A stretch of 64,000 bases of DNA from Mycolicibacterium hodleri (GCF_006439015.1 NZ_RCZG01000013.1:84913-148912); one strand, 5' to 3'; positions 7,501 to 16,536 are shown, counted from the stretch's first letter. Numbers and translations: made by a program. The notes: a model not told the origin generated them from the letters alone.

Positions 7501-8903
7501 GAACCGCACCCGCACGACCGCAGAGTCGCGGCCACCGCGTCGATGGCGGTACGGCCCGTTGGGCCCGCGTTGTTGGAGATCAGCGAGAACGTCAGCACCC
7601 TGCCACTGTCGTCGGTCACGAATCCCGCCAGCGCGTTGGTGCCGGTGAGCGAACCCGTCTTAGCCCTCAGCAGACCTACGGCATCCCTGCCCGCGCCGGT
7701 GTCGAGGAAGCGGTTCGACAACGTGCCGCTGCCGCCCGCGATCGGCAGTAGGTCGACCAGCGCGCGCAAGTCGTGGTTGGCGTCGAGCCTCGCATTGCCA
7801 GCCGCCGCGCTGATGACCTCGTCGAGGGTCTCGGCCGTCAGCCGGTCGTCGACGGACAGTCCGCTCGAGTCCATCAGGGTGGCTCCTTGGGTATCGATTC
7901 CCGCCTTGGACAACTGGCCAAGCACGCCTTGGACGCCTCCGTCGAAGCTTTGTGGCTTGCCGACGGCGGCGGCGACCTCGCGGCCGATCGACTCAGCCAT
8001 TACGTTGTCGGACTCGCTCATCATTTGTCGAAGTCGTTCGATCAGCGGAGGCGACTGCACCGAGGCGATCTCGTCGCCCGTCGCAGGGGTCGGCCGCACG
8101 GTCACGGTCCCTGGGTTGAGCCCGAGCGCGAATGCGAGTGCCCGACCCGCGTCGAGCGCCGGGGTCTTGGAGCGCGCCGAGTCGACGGAAACCGGCTGGG
8201 TGCGGCCGCCGTCGAGCATTACCGCCTCCATCGGTGCGATGTCACCGCCGTCGATGTCGAGGGGATCCCAGCCCCGTGCCATCGTCGGCCCACTGAAGGC
8301 ACTGATGTCCACTTGAACCACCGTGGGCGTGATGCCCGAACGACGGACCTGGTCGGCGAGGTCGCTGATGCGCGCCGCGCCGCGGTACCAGGTGTCGACG
8401 TTCTTCGGGGCGGCCGAGAGCGTCGGGTCGCCACCGCCCTTGAGTACGACGAGACCCGGCGACGCAGTCTGGTCGGGGGCGACGACCGTCGTCGTCAGGC
8501 GGGTGTCGCGGTCGAGGGTCAGCAGGGCCGCCGCCGCGGTCAACACCTTGTTGGTCGACGCGGGTTGCATGGGTACGTCGGCGCCCTGAGCCCACAGCTG
8601 CCTACCGGTGACCGCGTCAGTGACGCGGCCGGTAAGCGCACCGAGGTCCGGGTTGGCGACGAAGGGAGCCAGCGCCGCAAACAACCCTGCCGATGTCGGG
8701 ACGGGCGCCGCGTCCGCAAGCGGTGTCACGGCGGGCTCGATGGTGACGAACGCCGGTTGCGGCGTCACGGCGGCCTCCGCGGCGGGAGGCGAGCTGCCGC
8801 CGGAGGTGGCGACCGCACCGAAGGCGACGACTGCAGCAACCAGAAGCAAGACCACGACGCCGACCCACACGTGGGTGGATCGACGCCACCGAGTGGGCCG
8901 CAC
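7497..8903 (-). CDS. dacB: D-alanyl-D-alanine carboxypeptidase/endopeptidase (PBP4-type, S13)
   Basis: A 468-aa penicillin-binding protein that trims peptidoglycan stem peptides or cross-links outside the membrane. An N-terminal membrane anchor (WVGVVVLLLVAAVVAFGAV) is followed by a Pro/Ala-rich linker. The three active-site motifs are visible: STNK (SxxK) near residue 116, SDN (SxN) in the ESDNVMAES stretch, and KTG in RAKTGSLTG near residue 414. The order and spacing of these motifs fit family S13. It heads the dacB-metallopeptidase-tilS-hpt operon and is divergent from ppa. Confidence 0.93.
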   Translation of the reverse strand: MRPTRWRRSTHVWVGVVVLLLVAAVVAFGAVATSGGSSPPAAEAAVTPQPAFVTIEPAVTPLADAAPVPTSAGLFAALAPFVANPDLGALTGRVTDAVTGRQLWAQGADVPMQPASTNKVLTAAAALLTLDRDTRLTTTVVAPDQTASPGLVVLKGGGDPTLSAAPKNVDTWYRGAARISDLADQVRRSGITPTVVQVDISAFSGPTMARGWDPLDIDGGDIAPMEAVMLDGGRTQPVSVDSARSKTPALDAGRALAFALGLNPGTVTVRPTPATGDEIASVQSPPLIERLRQMMSESDNVMAESIGREVAAAVGKPQSFDGGVQGVLGQLSKAGIDTQGATLMDSSGLSVDDRLTAETLDEVISAAAGNARLDANHDLRALVDLLPIAGGSGTLSNRFLDTGAGRDAVGLLRAKTGSLTGTNALAGFVTDDSGRVLTFSLISNNAGPTGRTAIDAVAATLRSCGCGS

Positions 8904-9048
8904 GAGTCCGATGACCGCTCTCCTGATCTCTGGGCTGCCGCGCAGACCCCGCAGAGCCCGCTAGTGGAGGTTACCGCTCGTCTATGGTTGAGCCGCGTCG
9001 TCGCCCGACGACCTCAGGATGCTGTGCAGACACGAAGGAGCCGCGGCG

Positions 9049-9537
9049 GTGCAGTTCGACGTCGTCATCGAGATCCCGAAGGGGTCGCGCAACAAGTATG
9101 AGGTAGACCACGAGACCGGCCGGGTCAAGCTCGACCGCTACCTCTACACGGCCTTCGGCTATCCCGCTGACTATGGGTTCTTCGAGAACACCCTCGGCGA
9201 GGACGGCGACCCGCTGGACGCCTTGGTGCTGCTGCCGGAATCGGTGTTTCCCGGTGCCATCGTCGAGGCCAGGCCGGTGGCGATGTTCAAGATGACCGAC
9301 GAGGCCGGTGGCGACGACAAGTTGCTGTGCGTGCCCGCGGGAGACCCACGTTGGGACCACATCCAGGACCTCGCGGACGTCCCGCCATTCGAACTCGAGG
9401 CAATCAAGCACTTCTTCGTGCACTACAAGGACCTCGAGCCGGGGAAGTTCGTGAAGGCCGCCGACTGGGCTGGCCGCGAAGAGGCCGAGGCTGAACTGGA
9501 GCGCTCGGTGGAACGGTTCAAGTCCTCGGGGCACTGA
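9049..9537 (+). CDS. ppa: Inorganic pyrophosphatase
   Basis: A 162-aa cytosolic family I pyrophosphatase that splits PPi into two phosphates and pulls biosynthetic reactions forward. It shows EIPKGSRNKYEVDHETG, the DYGF segment and the metal-binding signature DGDPLDALVLL. The length equals that remembered for M. tuberculosis Ppa. The GTG start at 9049 is preceded by AAGGAG at 9035-9040. Its stop codon lies within the first unit of a 32-bp tandem repeat, and the unit itself supplies a second in-frame TGA directly after it. Confidence 0.96.
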   Translation: MQFDVVIEIPKGSRNKYEVDHETGRVKLDRYLYTAFGYPADYGFFENTLGEDGDPLDALVLLPESVFPGAIVEARPVAMFKMTDEAGGDDKLLCVPAGDPRWDHIQDLADVPPFELEAIKHFFVHYKDLEPGKFVKAADWAGREEAEAELERSVERFKSSGH

Positions 9538-9634
9538 TGAGCGCTTGCGCGAAGAAGCGACCGCACTGATGAGCGCTTGCGCGAAGAAGCGACCGCACTG
9601 ATGAGCGCTTGCGCGAAGAAGCGATTGCACTGAT
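9531..9634 (+). repeat. 32-bp tandem repeat (three copies plus a partial) anchored on the ppa stop codon
   Basis: Units begin at 9531, 9563 and 9595 with an exact 32-bp period, and a partial unit begins at 9627. Each contains TGATGAGCGCTTGCGCGAAG followed by AAGCGACC, with a last-unit variant ending AAGCGATT. The first TGA is the ppa stop. A 5-bp stem (CGCTT/AAGCG) can form around an 8-nt loop in each unit. A 20-bp identical core recurs alone at the stop codon of the SDR gene at 53710-53729. Confidence 0.95.
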
Positions 9635-9743
9635 TTGCACTGCGCCGACATGGCCTTTCACCGCGGCCAAGGTGTGAATTAGCATGCCCGTAACACGGGG
9701 TAACGTGCGTGTCGTCTGAAAATTCGATCATGGCGGTGTGTTG

Positions 9744-10259
9744 ATGCACCAAGGGATTGGCCTAGACGCGTTCAACGCGTTACCGGAGCGCAAGGTCGTT
9801 CATGCGCTGTACGAGTGTTGCAACAGCATGACGATGGCCCGCCACCTGGCGTACGGCCGTCCCTATCAGAACCACGCCGCCCTGTTCCGCAAGGCCGATG
9901 CTCTGCTGTTCGCGCTGCCAGAGTCGGCGATCGACCAGATTCTCGAGGCCTGCGTGGGGGTCGGCCGTCGTCCGCGCAGTGCGAAGAGCCAGGCCGAGCA
10001 GTGCTCCGTGTGGCATGACGACGTCGACGTGATGCGCGAACTCGGCGAGTCCGCCAGCACCTACGCCCAGACGTTCGGGTTCGGTTTCGTGATGTGCTGC
10101 GGTCAGATGGATGCAGGCTCCGTGATCGCGGCGATCGCCGATCGCATGCACAACGATGTCGAAACCGAACGCAAGGTCGTCCGCAACGAACTGGCGAAGA
10201 TCAACCGCTCCCGCCTCGAACGCATGCTCGGGCCAGAAGGCGGCTACCAGAACTGGTAG
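9744..10259 (+). CDS. OHCU decarboxylase-like protein (UraD family)
   Basis: A 171-aa protein resembling 2-oxo-4-hydroxy-4-carboxy-5-ureidoimidazoline decarboxylase, which yields (S)-allantoin in urate breakdown. The stretch AKSQAEQCSVWHDD, then YAQTFGFGFVM, follows the family pattern of SxAEQ and YxxxFGFxFV, and the C-terminal part RMHNDVETERKVVRNELAKI fits the last helices. The classical HPRIG segment is replaced by VGRRPRSAKS, so it is a divergent branch. A GTG six bases upstream is an alternative start. Allantoicase follows after 29 bp, which supports a purine-ureide role. Confidence 0.72.
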   Translation: MHQGIGLDAFNALPERKVVHALYECCNSMTMARHLAYGRPYQNHAALFRKADALLFALPESAIDQILEACVGVGRRPRSAKSQAEQCSVWHDDVDVMRELGESASTYAQTFGFGFVMCCGQMDAGSVIAAIADRMHNDVETERKVVRNELAKINRSRLERMLGPEGGYQNW

Positions 10260-10288
10260 CGGCAACCCGCTCGCTTAGGGTGCTCTGA

Positions 10289-11323
10289 GTGAGCACCCCG
10301 TCTGAGAAGAACCGAGCGCATTCCCATTTTCTGTCACTTCCCGACCTGGCCGCGCGGTCCGCGGGTGGCGCGGTGCTCTGGGCCAACGACGACCTGTTCG
10401 CCGAGAAGGAGAACTTGATCAAGCCGGGGTCCGCCGAGTTCCGGCCTGCGACATTCGGGCACAAGGGACAGGTCTACGACGGCTGGGAGACGCGGAGGCG
10501 GCGTGGTCTGCAGGACGACTCCAGGGACTCGGCAATCGTGCGGCTTGCGGTCCCCGGACTCGTCCGCGGCGTCGTCGTCGACACCGCGTGGTTCACCGGC
10601 AACTACCCACCGCAGATCTCGGTCGAGGCGGCCTACGTGGCGGGGTATCCGTCGGTCGACGAGCTCGTCGAGAAGACCGAGTGGACGACTCTGGTGGAAC
10701 GCACCGGCGTGAACGGTGACACCCGCAACCCGTTCAAGGTCGACTCGTCGCGGCGTTGGTCGCACGTGCGGCTGTCGATCTATCCGGACGGCGGGGTTGC
10801 ACGATTCCGTGTCCACGGCGAGGGTCTGCTGAACCCGGACTTCGCCGAGAACATGACCCTCGATCTGGCGGCACTCGAGAACGGTGGCCGAATCACGGCC
10901 TGCTCCAACATGTTCTACAGCTCGCCGAACAATCTGCTGTTACCGGGTACGGCACGCACCATGGGCGACGGCTGGGAGACCTCGCGGCGGCGCGACTCCG
11001 GAAACGACTGGGTCCAGGTGCATCTGGCCAGCCGCGGCACCCTCAACGCCGTCGAGCTCGACACGTCGTACTTCGTCGGCAATGCCCCCGGCATCGGCCG
11101 CTTGTCCGGGCGCGACGGCGACGGCGACTGGTTCGAGATGCTGCCGCCGACCGATCTGCGACCGGACACCCGGCACCGGTTCCTGATCCACGACCAGCGG
11201 CCCATCACAGATGCCCGTCTCGACATCCACCCCGACGGCGGGATGGCGCGCCTGCGACTGTTCGGCAGCCTGACCGACGACGGCTTGCAGAACATCAGGG
11301 AGACGTGGCAGGCCAGCGCCTGA
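10289..11323 (+). CDS. alc: Allantoicase
   Basis: A 344-aa enzyme that hydrolyses allantoate to ureidoglycolate and urea. The two internal allantoicase repeats are clear: YDGWETRRRRG in the first half and GDGWETSRRRDSGNDW in the second, with matching HVRLSIYPDGGVARFR and DARLDIHPDGGMARLR segments. The N-terminal ANDDLFAEKENLI stretch is typical of the family. The GTG start lies 7 nt after TAGGGT (10276-10281), suggesting a leaderless mRNA separate from the upstream uraD-like gene. No other urate genes are in the window. Confidence 0.95.
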   Translation: MSTPSEKNRAHSHFLSLPDLAARSAGGAVLWANDDLFAEKENLIKPGSAEFRPATFGHKGQVYDGWETRRRRGLQDDSRDSAIVRLAVPGLVRGVVVDTAWFTGNYPPQISVEAAYVAGYPSVDELVEKTEWTTLVERTGVNGDTRNPFKVDSSRRWSHVRLSIYPDGGVARFRVHGEGLLNPDFAENMTLDLAALENGGRITACSNMFYSSPNNLLLPGTARTMGDGWETSRRRDSGNDWVQVHLASRGTLNAVELDTSYFVGNAPGIGRLSGRDGDGDWFEMLPPTDLRPDTRHRFLIHDQRPITDARLDIHPDGGMARLRLFGSLTDDGLQNIRETWQASA

Positions 11324-11463
11324 TTTGCCCTGTGCCCCACCCTCACGAGACATCGACCGCGGTGACGACCCCCGGGCGTGTCGCCGCCGACGGTCATCTG
11401 TCGCGGAACCGAGTCGCGTCAAAAGCCGGTCGCGAGGCCCGCGAGACGGCGCATGATGGTCGC

Positions 11464-12609
11464 GTGAGTACCGTTCACGGGCACTGCGATGCCCGCTTTG
11501 ACAAGCTATTTGATGCCTTCAGCCAGGCGATCACCGACGGCGAAGAGCTGGGCGCGTCGATTGCGATCGACATCGACGGCGAGTCCGTCGTGGACATCTG
11601 GGGCGGCCATGCCGATGCGGCACGCACCCGGCCGTGGACCGAGGACACCATCGTCAACGTCTGGTCGTCAACCAAGACTGTGACCGCGCTCGCCGGCCTG
11701 ATGCTGATCGACCGCGGCCTGATCCAACCGGACACCCTCGTCGCCAGCGTCTGGCCGGAGTTCGGCGCGAACGGCAAGGCAAACATCGCGTTTCGCCACT
11801 TCCTCTCCCACTCCTCGGGTGTCTCCGGGTGGGATCAGCCCGTCGCCATCGAGGACGTCTACGACTGGGAGAAGTCGACGACCGCACTCGCCGCGCAGGC
11901 CCCGTGGTGGGAGCCCGGCACTGCGTCGGGCTACCACGCACTGACCCACGGGCACCTCATCGGCGAAGTGGTGCGCCGTGTCACGGGCAGGACGCTCAAG
12001 GAGTTCGTCGCCGAGGAGATCGCCGAGCCGCTTGGCGCGGACTTCCGCATCGGCGCAAGCCCCGATGACTCAGCGCGGATCGCGGAGGTGATCCCTGCCG
12101 AGAATCCCATGGAGGGCGTTCCGCCCATAGATCAGTGGACCGAGCAGATGATGAAGACGTTCACCGGTCCTGCACCCGATCCGACGGTCGCCAACACGGC
12201 AGCGTGGCGGGCCGCCGACATTGGGGCGGCCAACGGCCACACCAACGCCCGGGCCCTCGCCCGGATCCTGTCGGCGATTTCCTTGGGCGGCAGCGTCGAC
12301 GGCGTACGCCTGCTTCGACAGGAGACCGTCGAGAAGATCTTCGACGTGCAGTGTGAGGGACCCGACCTGGTGCTGGCGATGCACCCCATTCGGTGGGGCC
12401 TCGGATTCGGTCTACCGCAACTCGAGTCGATTCCGTACATCCCCGACGAAAAGATCTGCTTCTGGGGCGGCTGGGGTGGCTCGTGGGAAACGATGAACCC
12501 AGACCGTCGGATGACCACGGCCTACGTCATGAACAAGATGGGGCCGGGCGTCGAGGGTTCGGAGCGCACCGCCCGCTACACGACGCTGATCTACGACGCC
12601 GTGTCCTGA
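11464..12609 (+). CDS. Serine hydrolase of the beta-lactamase/esterase family (LipE/EstB-like)
   Basis: A 381-aa class C beta-lactamase-fold hydrolase. The nucleophile motif STKT (SxxK) lies in NVWSSTKTVTALAG, and the YxN-type motif is YHALTHGH. Related mycobacterial proteins are annotated as lipases or esterases; the substrate cannot be told from sequence. The start GTG giving MSTVHGHCDARFD fits that family; the frame is open much further upstream, but this overlaps allantoicase and is not coding. The last 19 bp overlap the 3' end of the convergent lhgO gene. Confidence 0.85.
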   Translation: MSTVHGHCDARFDKLFDAFSQAITDGEELGASIAIDIDGESVVDIWGGHADAARTRPWTEDTIVNVWSSTKTVTALAGLMLIDRGLIQPDTLVASVWPEFGANGKANIAFRHFLSHSSGVSGWDQPVAIEDVYDWEKSTTALAAQAPWWEPGTASGYHALTHGHLIGEVVRRVTGRTLKEFVAEEIAEPLGADFRIGASPDDSARIAEVIPAENPMEGVPPIDQWTEQMMKTFTGPAPDPTVANTAAWRAADIGAANGHTNARALARILSAISLGGSVDGVRLLRQETVEKIFDVQCEGPDLVLAMHPIRWGLGFGLPQLESIPYIPDEKICFWGGWGGSWETMNPDRRMTTAYVMNKMGPGVEGSERTARYTTLIYDAVS

Positions 12610-13802
12610 CCCGATGCGGCCGCCAGGCCTGCGAGGTGCTGGCCGATGGGAAGCGCGGCGGTCGCGGCGGGTGAAGGCGAGTTCAGCACGTGGATCATCC
12701 TCTCGGTCCGCTCGATGACGAAGTCATGGACCAAAGTGCCGTCCCTGCGGACCGCCTGCGCCCGGATACCCGCTTCGTAGGGCAGCAGATCCGCAGTGAC
12801 CAATCCCGGTGCGTACTTGCGACATTCACGAAGATAGCTGCGCTTGAACACGGAGTTCCGGACTTCCTTCGCACCGAGGCGCAGATTGGCTCGCGCTACG
12901 CGCCACAGTCCGGGGAACGCCGCCATTCTCGCGACGTCACGGGGGTCGACGGAGAACTTCGGATAGCCCTCGCGAGCCAGCCCGAGAACGGCGCTGGGGC
13001 CTACCGTGATATCGCCAGCGATGGTGGGACTGAGGTGCACGCCCAGGAACGGCAGGTCGGGATCGGGTACCGGATAGATGAGCCGCTTCACGAAACCCGA
13101 ACGCTCGGGCGGCAACTGGAAGTACTCGCCGCGGAATGGGATGATCTGCACGTCGATCGGCACTCCGGCCATCTCGGCCAGCCGATCCGCCTGAAGGCCC
13201 CCGCATACCACCAGCCGATCACAGGTGATCGTGGCGGATGCGGTCGAGATCGACGCTCCCGCAGCAGTTTCACTGATCGCCGTGACCCGCTGATCGGTCA
13301 GCACCGCGCCGCCTCGCTCGACGATCAGATCGACGAGCCGGCGGGCCACCAGCCGGTAGTCGACGATGCCGGTCCTCGGCAGGTGTAGAGCCCCGAGGCC
13401 AGTCACGTTCGGCTCGAGTTCGGTGAGCTCGTCTCGGCTCACCCTCCGGCAGGTGATGCCATTGACCGCGGCGCGGTCCTCGAGTGCAGCCATCCGCGTG
13501 AGTTCGGTCGGCGTGGTGGCGACGATCAGCTTGCCGCACTCGTCGAAGGCGATTCCGTGCTGGGCACAGAATTCCTTCGTCGCCTGCTCCCCCGCCTTGC
13601 AAAATCTGGCCTTCAAGCTGCCCGGCTCGTAGTAGATGCCGGAGTGGATGACACCGCTGTTGTGCCCGCTCTGGTGCGCGGCGACGGAGCCTGCGCCTTC
13701 GAGTACGACGACGGACGCGTCCGGCTCCGCGGTCAGCAGGTGATGGGCCGTCGACAGGCCGACGATGCCGGCTCCGACCACGCAATAGCGGAAGCGATTC
13801 AT
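12591..13802 (-). CDS. lhgO: L-2-hydroxyglutarate oxidase
   Basis: A 403-aa FAD enzyme that oxidises L-2-hydroxyglutarate to 2-oxoglutarate. The N-terminal dinucleotide fold VVGAGIVGLSTAHHL is followed by SGHNSGVIHSGIYYEPGSLKA at residues 46-66, a hallmark of LhgO. The C-terminal GIRAQAVRRDGTLVHDFVIE and HVLNSPSPAATAALPIGQ blocks also fit. It converges on the serine hydrolase with a 19-bp overlap. TACAGT lies 8 nt before the ATG. A remnant of what looks like a 2-hydroxyacid dehydrogenase lies immediately upstream. Confidence 0.92.
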   Translation of the reverse strand: MNRFRYCVVGAGIVGLSTAHHLLTAEPDASVVVLEGAGSVAAHQSGHNSGVIHSGIYYEPGSLKARFCKAGEQATKEFCAQHGIAFDECGKLIVATTPTELTRMAALEDRAAVNGITCRRVSRDELTELEPNVTGLGALHLPRTGIVDYRLVARRLVDLIVERGGAVLTDQRVTAISETAAGASISTASATITCDRLVVCGGLQADRLAEMAGVPIDVQIIPFRGEYFQLPPERSGFVKRLIYPVPDPDLPFLGVHLSPTIAGDITVGPSAVLGLAREGYPKFSVDPRDVARMAAFPGLWRVARANLRLGAKEVRNSVFKRSYLRECRKYAPGLVTADLLPYEAGIRAQAVRRDGTLVHDFVIERTERMIHVLNSPSPAATAALPIGQHLAGLAAASGQDTAS

Positions 13803-13814
13803 TGCCTCGCACTG

Positions 13815-14091
13815 TACAAACTCCGGCGGCCAGCCACCGGGCGGCCGTGTCCACGCGACCAGAACCCGTCACCGCCACACCGGAGGAGCCCAGCGTGCAG
13901 GCCTCGCGCACCGTCGGCATCTGGGCGATGGCGTCGTCGTACACCGACGTCGCCCAGACACCCCGGCGAAGCGCCTTCGGCATCTGGGCGAGGAAGTCAC
14001 GGCGCAACATGATTGCCGAGGAGAGCATGTATTCGGCGATCGACCGTTCGTGATGGGGTGCCGGGTTCGCGTCGGCGATCAAGATGCTCAA
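13815..14091 (-). pseudogene. Remnant of a D-isomer 2-hydroxyacid dehydrogenase (tentative)
   Basis: About 90 codons remain open on the minus strand just upstream of lhgO. The stretch HHERSIAEYMLSSAIML, then RRGVWATSVYDD, resembles the middle of D-2-hydroxyacid dehydrogenases ahead of their NAD fold, but no NAD-binding GxGxxG follows and both ends of the gene are missing. I read it as a fragment left by deletion. The assignment rests on pattern memory only. This also accounts for the 321-bp gap between lhgO and the 13E12 gene. Confidence 0.4.
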
Positions 14092-14123
14092 GAATTGTCG
14101 TACCCCTCTGCTGTGATGGTGTC

Positions 14124-15401
14124 ATGTCTTCGACGGCAACCTCTTTGGCTCCCAAGGAGCATGTCGACGTGTTGTTCGAGCAGTTGGCGGAGTTGACCGG
14201 TCAGCGCAACGCGATCGACGGGCGCATCGTGGACATCGTCGCCCAGATGGAGCACGACGATCTGGCCGGCATGACCGGTGCCCGCTCGATCGCCGCGCTG
14301 GTGGCCTGGAAGACCGGCACCTCACCGCACAACGCCCAGACCATCGCCACCATCGCGCACCGCATCGCAGAATTCCCCCGCTGCGTGGCGGGCCTGCAGG
14401 AAGGCCGGTTCTCCCTGGACCAGGTCGGCGTCATCGCCGAGCGGGCCGCCGCCGGCTCCGACGAGCATTACGCCGAACTGGCCGCGGTCGCCACCGTCAC
14501 CCAGCTGCGCACCGCGATCGCACTGGCACCCCGACCCGAACCCGACCCGACCCCGGAGCCGGAACGCTCGATCAGCAAGACCGTCGGCGAGAAGTACACC
14601 ACCTGGCGGATCCGGCTGCCGCGGCTGGAGGCGGCGAGGTTCGACGCCGCCCTGGCGTCTCAACGCGACGCGCAGATCACCGCGTGGCGACACGACCACG
14701 GCGAGGACCACCCGGGCGACGGCGACGGCGACGCGAGCGATCACGACGAGGGCTCCCTGGGTCGGACGCCGCCGTTCCCGAACACCGTGGATGCGTTCAT
14801 GGGCCTGGTGGACGCCGGCTGGGACGCCGAGGCGGCGCGCCGCCCACACGGGCAGCACACCACCGTCGTGGTCCACCTCGACGTCGAACAGTCCGTCGCC
14901 TCCCTGCACCTGGGTCCGCTGCTGTCCGCCGCCGACCGCCAATATCTGCTCTGCGACGCGACCTGCGAAGTGTGGTTCGAACGCCACGGCCAGGTGATCG
15001 GCTCCGGGCGGGCGACCCGCACCATCAGCCGCCGACTACGCAGAGCGTTGGAGCACCGCGACCGCTGCTGCGCAGTCCCCGGCTGCGGGGCCACCCGCGG
15101 GTTGCACGCCCACCACCTGCGGCACTGGGAGGACGGCGGGCCCACCGAACTGGACAACCTGATCCTGCTGTGCCCGTATCACCACCGCCAGCACCACCGC
15201 GGCGCCATCACCATCACCGGCCCCGCCCATCACCTCGTCGTCACCGACGCCGATGGCATACCGCTCGACCCGGGATCGCTGGCCCGGCCACCCACCCAAC
15301 CCCCACCCGCGGTGACACCCTGCCCCGGACCCACCGGGGAACGCGCCGACTGGTGGTGGTACCAACCCTTCCAACCAAATCCACCACCCACCAACAACTA
15401 G
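14124..15401 (+). CDS. 13E12 repeat family HNH endonuclease (DUF222)
   Basis: A 425-aa protein of the actinobacterial 13E12 family, multicopy in many mycobacteria and behaving as a selfish repeat. The N-terminal two thirds is DUF222 (helical, with RSIAALVAWKTG and GRFSLDQVGVIAERA segments) and includes a hydrophilic Asp/Gly/His-rich insert near residue 200. The C-terminal HNH nuclease is complete: CAVPGCGATRGLHAHHLRHW, then LDNLILLCPYHHRQHH. The start ATG gives MSSTATSLAPKEHV. The C-terminus is Pro-rich. It lies among gene remnants in an accessory stretch. Confidence 0.9.
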   Translation: MSSTATSLAPKEHVDVLFEQLAELTGQRNAIDGRIVDIVAQMEHDDLAGMTGARSIAALVAWKTGTSPHNAQTIATIAHRIAEFPRCVAGLQEGRFSLDQVGVIAERAAAGSDEHYAELAAVATVTQLRTAIALAPRPEPDPTPEPERSISKTVGEKYTTWRIRLPRLEAARFDAALASQRDAQITAWRHDHGEDHPGDGDGDASDHDEGSLGRTPPFPNTVDAFMGLVDAGWDAEAARRPHGQHTTVVVHLDVEQSVASLHLGPLLSAADRQYLLCDATCEVWFERHGQVIGSGRATRTISRRLRRALEHRDRCCAVPGCGATRGLHAHHLRHWEDGGPTELDNLILLCPYHHRQHHRGAITITGPAHHLVVTDADGIPLDPGSLARPPTQPPPAVTPCPGPTGERADWWWYQPFQPNPPPTNN

Positions 15402-15442
15402 TCGCGGCTGGCCCCTCTGGGGAGTACGCACAACATGGCTAC

Positions 15443-16320
15443 TCAGCCGACGAACTCGTCGATCAGATCGTTGGTCGTCCACTCGCGTTGCGGCAGCACG
15501 TCTCTCAACATGCGCAGCAGCGCCGGGTTGGTACTGTCGTCGCGCCAGGCGCGGTCGACCTCGACCGGCCTAGCGGAACGCCCCGATCGCCGGAACGCAC
15601 GTTCTCGGGATGAGCGTCGCCGCCGATGCCGGCACCAAGGCAATACCGATGCCGGAGCGCACCAACACCAGCATGGTGTGCACCTGGGCGACGTACTGGA
15701 CATAGCGCGGCGTGGCACCCGCAAGGTAGAGGTGCTGATCAATAGGTCGTTGAATCATCTCGGCTGACCGGGGTGTACGTGACGACGTCCTGGCCGTCGA
15801 GATCATTGAACGTCGACTGCCGGGCCTGCCAGCAGATGACCAACGGGCAGCGCAGCGACGAGTTGCTCGTGCAGCAGCGGGCGCTACACGATCCCCGGCC
15901 GCTCCACCGGTGGCCACACCATGCCCAGGTCGATCTCGCGGTCACCAGCGCCTCAAGCTGCACAGCCGAAACCATCGCGCGCAGATCGAGTTTCACGTCG
16001 GGAAGCTGATCGCGGGCTCGTGTGAGAAGTCGGGGCAGGACGGCGTGCGCCGACGCGGCGGTAGAGCCGACCACGACGGTACCGAGATCCCGGCGGGGAC
16101 GCGCTTCACGGTCATCGCCGCGCCTTCGGCCAGCTGCAGGTTGCGGCGCGCGTCGGGAAGGAACGCGACTCCGGCCGGGGTGAGGGTTACCGACCGGTTG
16201 GTCAGGTCGACGAGTTGGACGCCGAGCTCGGACTCGAGTTGTCTGCCCAGTGGATGCTGCGTCATGTGCAGCCGCTCCGCCGCCCCAACGAGAACGCCGA
16301 TGCACGCGAATCGGGTATGA
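15443..16320 (-). pseudogene. LysR-type regulator, broken by frameshifts and small deletions
   Basis: Pieces of one LysR regulator appear in order across shifting minus-strand frames. The HTH part AAERLHMTQHPLGRQ plus LTPAGVAFLPDARRN lies near 16265-16130. VVGSTAASAHAVLPRLLTRA and the effector-domain start lie near 16085-15940. A segment with YVQYVAQVHTMLVLVRSGIG is at 15720-15650, and the C-terminus DDSTNPALLRMLRDVLPQ is near 15530. At least three frame changes are needed, so no intact product is possible. It probably once controlled the adjacent sugar-acid catabolic genes. Confidence 0.85.
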
Positions 16321-16340
16321 GCCGACCGACCAGCGTGAGC

Positions 16341-16508
16341 TTACGCCTCGAATTCCGGGTGGACGATCTTGTGCCGCAGGCGACGGCGACACCACCGGGT
16401 CCAGCGTCGACACCCTTGGTGACGTGCTCGGCGAGCTTGGCCAGGTCTACGTCACCGGCTTCGGCGAAGGGGGGTGACAGGAAAGAAGAGTACGCCGTCG
16501 AGGTTGAC
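16341..16508 (-). pseudogene. kdgD: 5-dehydro-4-deoxyglucarate dehydratase, N-terminal remnant
   Basis: Starting 28 bp after the aldehyde dehydrogenase stop, the minus strand reads NLDGVLFFPVTP, then after a one-base shift FAEAGDVDLAKLAEHVTKGV and GPGGVAVACGT, matching the N-terminus of KdgD (a DHDPS-family aldolase-fold enzyme making 2,5-dioxopentanoate). A ribosome-binding site AAGGAG (16518-16513) survives, but the triplet 4 nt later is GTC, not GTG. A second frame change leads to HPEFEA and a stop. The remaining three quarters of the gene is gone, with the LysR remnant following directly. Confidence 0.8.
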
Positions 16509-16536
16509 GGAACTCCTTGATGGAAGTGAGTTGAGG

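Noticed and set aside
6502..8316. A 604-codon plus-strand open frame over dacB and the metallopeptidase
   Set aside because: Both minus-strand genes have clear catalytic motifs and coupled starts; the plus frame has none.
4572..9634. Short regular repeats that could be mistaken for CRISPR arrays
   Set aside because: The units are directly tandem with no unique spacers, unit lengths are 26, 32 and 36 bp, and no cas genes are nearby.
10756..11463. Long upstream extension of the serine hydrolase frame
   Set aside because: The extension lies over allantoicase, which has strong motifs; homology to the hydrolase family starts at MSTVHGH.
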